Below, piece by piece: positions 59,875 to 64,000 of a DNA stretch of 64,000 nt; within the stretch, counting starts at the first letter, position 1; every line of letters begins with the position of its first letter. The translations under genes were made by a program, and so were the position numbers. A model generated the notes under the pieces. The model was not told where the DNA came from and made no database searches. It was given only the letters and a program-made list of their open reading frames with translations. The stretch is from Aurantibacillus circumpalustris. GTDB taxonomy: Bacteria > Bacteroidota > Bacteroidia > B-17B0 > Aurantibacillaceae. The stretch lies in assembly GCF_029625215.1 (NCBI RefSeq), contig NZ_CP121197.1, positions 3,658,001 to 3,722,000 of the forward strand, read 5' to 3'.

Positions 59875-59965
59875 CTCTCGTTCTTAAAATTACTACATGT
59901 AGATTGTTGAAACAATTGATTCTAAACAAAACAATAAAAAGTTTATAAACGTATTTTTACTAAAC

Positions 59966-60664
59966 ATGAAGAAATCACTTTTCGTACTCATTCTTCTTTT
60001 CTTGAAAGTATCTGGAAATGCCCAGTTACTAGACACCTTACGTGACTTTTTTAGACATAAATACAGCATTGATATAAGATTGGAATCTAGAAATAGTATC
60101 ATCAGCAATGAACTGACTAGTGTGCGAGGCATAAGGGTTGGCTTTGTATTTAAACGCAAATTAAGGCTAGGTGGTGGAATTAGCTGGCTTAAAACAGATG
60201 GTCATTCTTGGTTAAAAACAAATGTTACTAAAGATTTTTACGTCACAGATGCTAATGGTAATAAAAGTGTAGTAAGTAAATATTTAAAGTTTATTTATGC
60301 CAGTTATTATCTTGATTTTGTTTTTTACAAAACACAACATTGGCAGTTGAGCGTTCCTATTCAGTTAGGAACAGGATATTTATGGTTTCAAGAAAACAAA
60401 ACGTATCACTTAGGAACTAAAGACCCAAAATACCTGTTGATTTTGTACGAACCCGGAATTACGCTTCAGTATAAGTTATTTAAATGGATAGGAGCCGGAG
60501 CTGATATAACCTATAGGTTCGCCATGCAGGATAGAAAAAAGACAGGAGTGCAATTAAGCAACCTGTCTCTAACATTTAAAGCTTTATTTTATTTTGATCA
60601 ACTTTTTTACCAGTTGTTTCCGAAAAACGAGATAACCAAAAAATACGGTCCTGCGATTTGGTAA
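59966..60664 (+). CDS. outer membrane beta-barrel protein
   Basis: The 232-residue protein has a signal peptide (1-20, ending SGNAQ). Alternating strands include VGFVFKRKLRLGGGISWL, YLKFIYASYYLDFVFYKT, QLSVPIQLGTGYLWFQ and PGITLQYKLFKWIGAGADITYRF. A small barrel of eight or more strands is expected. No family name can be given. Confidence 0.78.
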   Translation: MKKSLFVLILLFLKVSGNAQLLDTLRDFFRHKYSIDIRLESRNSIISNELTSVRGIRVGFVFKRKLRLGGGISWLKTDGHSWLKTNVTKDFYVTDANGNKSVVSKYLKFIYASYYLDFVFYKTQHWQLSVPIQLGTGYLWFQENKTYHLGTKDPKYLLILYEPGITLQYKLFKWIGAGADITYRFAMQDRKKTGVQLSNLSLTFKALFYFDQLFYQLFPKNEITKKYGPAIW

Positions 60665-60686
60665 CAAACCCGTAAACCTGAAATTT

Positions 60687-61034
60687 TTATTCTGAAATCT
60701 TTACCGCTTCAAAGCACTTGAATTCACCTGCGGTACCCATATATTCGGCATCCACATCAACTAAGCCTACTTTTTTTACTTGATCCTTTGTTAAAGGCTT
60801 TCCTAAAAGCCATCTGTCCTCTTGTAACTTAAGATCCACCTCTTTACCCATAAGCACTTGATTTAGTTGCTTTTGAGTCAGAAACAACACACCATCTTCC
60901 TCCTCTTCACTTTCAGACATAAGAAGTGTTCCAACCAATTTTAATTTGGGAACTTCTGGCTTGTATTTAAAATCCAAACCGCTTTGAGAGTTAATTTCTA
61001 TATAATTTATATCCGTAATATGAATTTCAGCCAT
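60687..61034 (-). CDS. conserved hypothetical small protein
   Basis: The 115-residue soluble protein, with Met at 61034, starts AEIHITDINYIEINSQ and is beta-rich, ending with GTAGEFKCFEAVKISE. A frame extending to 61082 adds 16 basic residues that look untranslated. The protein is acidic in the middle (SESEEEEDG). Domain and function unknown. Confidence 0.65.
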   Translation of the reverse strand: MAEIHITDINYIEINSQSGLDFKYKPEVPKLKLVGTLLMSESEEEEDGVLFLTQKQLNQVLMGKEVDLKLQEDRWLLGKPLTKDQVKKVGLVDVDAEYMGTAGEFKCFEAVKISE

Positions 61035-61158
61035 TTTGCTTAAAGTTTTTGCAATTTTAGTAAAAATAGGCAAGCTTCGCAATTAAAACTTTCAAAATAA
61101 ATGGTTTTTTAAGCTTTTTTTTAAGCTTTTGTGCTTATTGAGCAGAAATTGTAAATCT

Positions 61159-62232
61159 CTATTGATCGGCTGGCAAAGAGAAGGTAAACTTAGTGCCCTT
61201 GCCCTCCTGACTTTCAACTTTAATCGATTTATCATGGGCTTCAATAATGTGTTTTACGATAGCTAAACCAAGTCCGGTGCCGCCTTGCTCTCTACTTCTT
61301 CCTTTGTCGATACGGTAAAAACGCTCAAAAATTCGCGGCAAGTGTTTTTCATCAATCCCGTTACCATTATCACTAATTTCAACAACAACATCGTCATTTA
61401 GGTAATTTAATTCAATAAGCGTCGTTCCGTTTTCCTTACCGTATTTAACACTATTCGTAATCAAATTAACCAATACCTGTCGGATTCTGAATTTATCTGC
61501 TTTTACTAAAATTGGCTTATCGTATTTCCTTGCCAATTCTAATTTAATATTTCTCTTAGCCGCGTTCAGTTCCAGAGAAGCGTAAACATCTTTACACAAA
61601 TGAGCCATATCAAATGTATCAATATCTAAATCTAGGCCTCCACTTTCTAACTGTGTAATAGTTTCTAAATCGTCGATTATACTAATTAATCGATCAATGC
61701 TTTTTTCGGCTCTTTTTAAATAGTCAACATTAATGTTACTGTCTTCTAACCCACCATTCAAAAGAGTGTCAATATATCCTTGGATATTAAAAACCGGGGT
61801 TTTTAATTCATGTGAAACGTTTCCTAAATATTCCTTTCTATAACTGTCTAGATTTTCAAAATGGAACACTTCCTTTTCTCTTGATTCTATTAAAAAATCG
61901 ACGCGCTCTTCGAGAAGCGACATACCATCTTGTTCTTCGAGTTGATTATACTTTTGCGGTATTTCATTATTTAAAAATCGTTTTTTTATTTTGTCAGCCA
62001 ATGCATTCATATTGTTTGTAATGTTCACATAATAAAAATAGTAGAGAATAAGAAAACCAGTGATAAAACAGGCAAACGAAGAGAGAAGAAGATATGCAAG
62101 GTCAATTTTAAAATCACCAAAATAATTTAGAGATAAAAAGCTAGTTGTGCATATAACAACGTTAAGTGTAACTAACCTAAATATACTTGTAGAGATTTTT
62201 ATTTTCTTTTGCAATTCGAATCCTTTTTCCAA
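61159..62232 (-). CDS. membrane sensor histidine kinase (PhoR-like)
   Basis: The 357-residue kinase has two transmembrane helices (about 18-38 and 43-68) joined by almost no extracytoplasmic loop. A linker with coiled coil, HisKA (GNVSHELKTPVFNIQGY near 137) and HATPase (NSVKYGKENG, SDNGNGID, GTGLGLAIV) follow. The short loop means it must sense within the membrane or through a partner. No response regulator gene is adjacent on either side in the window. Confidence 0.88.
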   Translation of the reverse strand: MEKGFELQKKIKISTSIFRLVTLNVVICTTSFLSLNYFGDFKIDLAYLLLSSFACFITGFLILYYFYYVNITNNMNALADKIKKRFLNNEIPQKYNQLEEQDGMSLLEERVDFLIESREKEVFHFENLDSYRKEYLGNVSHELKTPVFNIQGYIDTLLNGGLEDSNINVDYLKRAEKSIDRLISIIDDLETITQLESGGLDLDIDTFDMAHLCKDVYASLELNAAKRNIKLELARKYDKPILVKADKFRIRQVLVNLITNSVKYGKENGTTLIELNYLNDDVVVEISDNGNGIDEKHLPRIFERFYRIDKGRSREQGGTGLGLAIVKHIIEAHDKSIKVESQEGKGTKFTFSLPADQ

Positions 62233-62294
62233 AAGTAAATAATCCTAATGAATTATTTACGCATCAAGCAACTTTACTAATGAGCTTCTTGGAA

Positions 62295-62323
62295 TAAAAA
62301 AACGGCCACCATATAGGTGACCG
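62295..62323 (-). terminator. intrinsic terminator of the type IX-secreted protein gene
   Basis: Read on the minus strand, CGGTCACC-TATAT-GGTGGCCG forms an 8-bp stem with one G-U pair, followed by seven T. It ends the leftward gene at 62349. Confidence 0.85.
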
Positions 62324-62348
62324 AAATAACTTATCTATCGCATTGAAT

Positions 62349-64000
62349 TTAGTGCGAATAAATAATTTTACGTTTGTGTGGGGTGCCGTCAACAACAGTA
62401 GTTACAAAGTAAACACCATTTTTTAATCCGAGTGAGGAAAAGTCAATTTCCTCGGTATAATTACCAGCAAGTTTAACTTGTGGCTGAATGCGAATTATTT
62501 CTTGGCCCAAAAGCGAGTGTAAATAAATGTTTACCTCACTATTATCAGAAATCGAATAATTAACCTGAGTTTTATTAGCCACAGGATTCGGATAAACACT
62601 AAAATCTGCTTCTTGATTAGTTTGAATGTCAATACCCGAAGGCATTGTGCGTTGGTTACTGCCCTGAGTCATTAATCCCGAGCAAGGGTAGTTAACAGAG
62701 CCCCCAGGAAACCAAGCTTGAATTTGAAAGTTAGAACAGGAAGAAAAAGAACCGTGTTTAACGGCGGCATCAAACCTTATTCGGTGACTACCATTGTCTT
62801 CTCGTTGTAGAATTGCAAGAGTTCTATTGCAATTTGTTTCACCATTAAAATAAGCATTTGCCACATAACTACTAGAAAAACCAGAGAAATTATTTGCTGT
62901 TCCAAATACCTGAATACCAAGATCAGCACCCGGAGTTTGTATATTCACATACGAAATACACTTAGCTCTTGATACCACAGTAGAAGGTACATCGTAAACA
63001 AATTCATTTTTGGCACTATTTGGCAAGGATATATGAAATTGGTTTCCTTTCTCATCAAGCTTTAACACATGCATGCCAACGCTAGAGTTAAGTAAAGCAT
63101 AATACTCAAGATTATTAAACGTGTTTAATCGTTCTATAATATCGATCACTCCTAAATTTGTCCCCATACTTGGTTCCAGTATTTTATTCCAAATAAAATT
63201 TCCAAATGGATCAAGCTTAACAGCCCACGCAGTAACTCCAGAAGCATTATTCAATCTCTGAGTGTATCCACCAATAACAAAACCTGCCGAATTAATTGAA
63301 CTTACGCTTGATCCTACGATTATCGAAGCAAATCCATCTTTCTCATCATCATTACCATAAACTTTTGTTGTGTTTACTACCCCACTACTTCCGTCAATAG
63401 CCATAAAAAAACCTTGATTGTCGATGGGTGATATCCTTGTTTCGCCAATTACAACTAGTTCTCCTTTGTGATAAGGACTCATAATAATATCCTTCGGCAT
63501 TGCATCTTTTCCAATAGAATAAAAACTCGACCAAATTATATTGCCATTAATATCCACATTGATAATGTATATATCTGATTCAAAATAACCACAGATGTAA
63601 TACTCCTCTTTATTGTCTGATTCAATGATGATAGGTTGTGTAGGTGTTCCGTTAATGGACATTGGTGGATAAGGAAACGGATAAGACATAGCTGAAATTA
63701 CGTTACCATACTTATCGAGGGTACAAAAATAACTAGCGTTATCATAAGATCCAGCAAGTGCGTAAGCCTCACCGCCAGACCCATTGGTTTCTATAGCCGA
63801 AACACCATATCCGTTTAATACTTGTGTCGAGGTTCCTGCACATCCACTCGTTTCAAAAATCTTGTAAGCTGACCAAATAGAAGAGGAGCCTGAACCCATG
63901 ATGCAAAAATTTTTGTTCACATGCCAAAAGGTCGAAATATTTTGAACCGTTGAAAGGTAACCAAACCAAAGTGTGCCAGGTGTGTTTTTGGTAGCAAAAC
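62349..64000 (-). CDS. type IX-secreted protein with beta-propeller-like repeats (5' end outside window)
   Basis: The minus-strand frame ends at TAA 62349 and stays open to the window edge: codons upstream of the GTG at 63920 continue without a stop to base 64000. The start is therefore not in the window. The visible 550 residues include repeated units with D-x-x-GN-x-I (TLDKYGNVIS, NVDINGNIIW, KLDPFGNFIW, KLDEKGNQFH), as in proteins built from NHL/SBBP-like propeller blades. The C-terminal type A sorting domain starts FSVYPNPVANKTQVNYSI. It is exported by the type IX system; role unknown. Confidence 0.85.
   Translation of the reverse strand, partial: FATKNTPGTLWFGYLSTVQNISTFWHVNKNFCIMGSGSSSIWSAYKIFETSGCAGTSTQVLNGYGVSAIETNGSGGEAYALAGSYDNASYFCTLDKYGNVISAMSYPFPYPPMSINGTPTQPIIIESDNKEEYYICGYFESDIYIINVDINGNIIWSSFYSIGKDAMPKDIIMSPYHKGELVVIGETRISPIDNQGFFMAIDGSSGVVNTTKVYGNDDEKDGFASIIVGSSVSSINSAGFVIGGYTQRLNNASGVTAWAVKLDPFGNFIWNKILEPSMGTNLGVIDIIERLNTFNNLEYYALLNSSVGMHVLKLDEKGNQFHISLPNSAKNEFVYDVPSTVVSRAKCISYVNIQTPGADLGIQVFGTANNFSGFSSSYVANAYFNGETNCNRTLAILQREDNGSHRIRFDAAVKHGSFSSCSNFQIQAWFPGGSVNYPCSGLMTQGSNQRTMPSGIDIQTNQEADFSVYPNPVANKTQVNYSISDNSEVNIYLHSLLGQEIIRIQPQVKLAGNYTEEIDFSSLGLKNGVYFVTTVVDGTPHKRKIIYSH

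Noticed and set aside
1-64000. tRNA, rRNA or CRISPR loci
   Set aside because: No cloverleaf-like GTTCGA-N2 segments in context, no rRNA stretches and no regularly spaced direct repeats were found on reading both strands.

Overview
The window is AT-rich chromosomal DNA from a member of the Bacteroidota. The evidence is: C-terminal type IX secretion sorting domains, Bacteroidota-type promoters (TTG-N19-TAnnTTTG), a CcoN-CcoO fusion cbb3 oxidase, TolC/HlyD lipoprotein exporters, and dispersed palindromes of the kind seen between genes in this phylum. No rRNA or tRNA gene, phage, CRISPR array or complete insertion sequence is visible. Genus cannot be told from the sequence alone.

Layout. 1-7.6 kb: the end of one gene, a DUF4833 protein, and a seven-gene leftward operon for an ABC-2 efflux pump (TetR, TolC, HlyD lipoprotein, two ATPases, two permeases). 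7.7-11.3 kb: small unlinked genes (GNAT, VOC, Crp/Fnr, pirin, YceI) separated by repeat-like intergenic DNA. 11.3-16.9 kb: a 1114-residue type IX-secreted Ig-repeat protein, a Fur-STAS pair and an NlpC/P60 peptidase. 16.9-33 kb: a low-oxygen or redox stress block (DoxX, TerB-like, a two-component pair whose regulator ends in a CRP domain, universal stress protein, PAS kinase, ArsR, PLP-dependent decarboxylase, HemN, PdxH, OsmC, thioredoxin, DUF2892, HMA protein, J-protein). 33-47 kb: cbb3 oxidase assembly and structural genes (CcoI, then CcoS, NO, Q, P, G, H and a TauE/SafE-like protein). The series is interrupted at 35.5-40.3 kb by about 4.8 kb of accessory genes bounded by attC-like repeats. 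47-64 kb: NDH-2, lipoproteins, a DEAD-box helicase, a PIG-L deacetylase, a sodium symporter, RecG, envelope proteins, a histidine kinase and a second type IX-secreted protein that runs off the right edge.

The most striking signal is regulatory. Twelve promoters between 17.2 and 40.5 kb carry a CRP/FNR-type palindrome TGAN-N4-NTCA. Its centre lies exactly 29.5 bp upstream of the first base of a TAnnTTTG-like -7 element, about position -41.5. Eight of the twelve carry a second box two helical turns further out (seven at exactly 22 bp, one at 23 bp). Between 17.7 and 17.9 kb one pair of boxes serves two divergent promoters symmetrically. The targets include the kinase/CRP-fusion regulator pair itself, universal stress protein, a PAS kinase, HemN, PdxH, the CcoI operon and the cbb3 operon. 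The response regulator-CRP fusion at 19.2-20.2 kb is the natural candidate for the factor that binds them.
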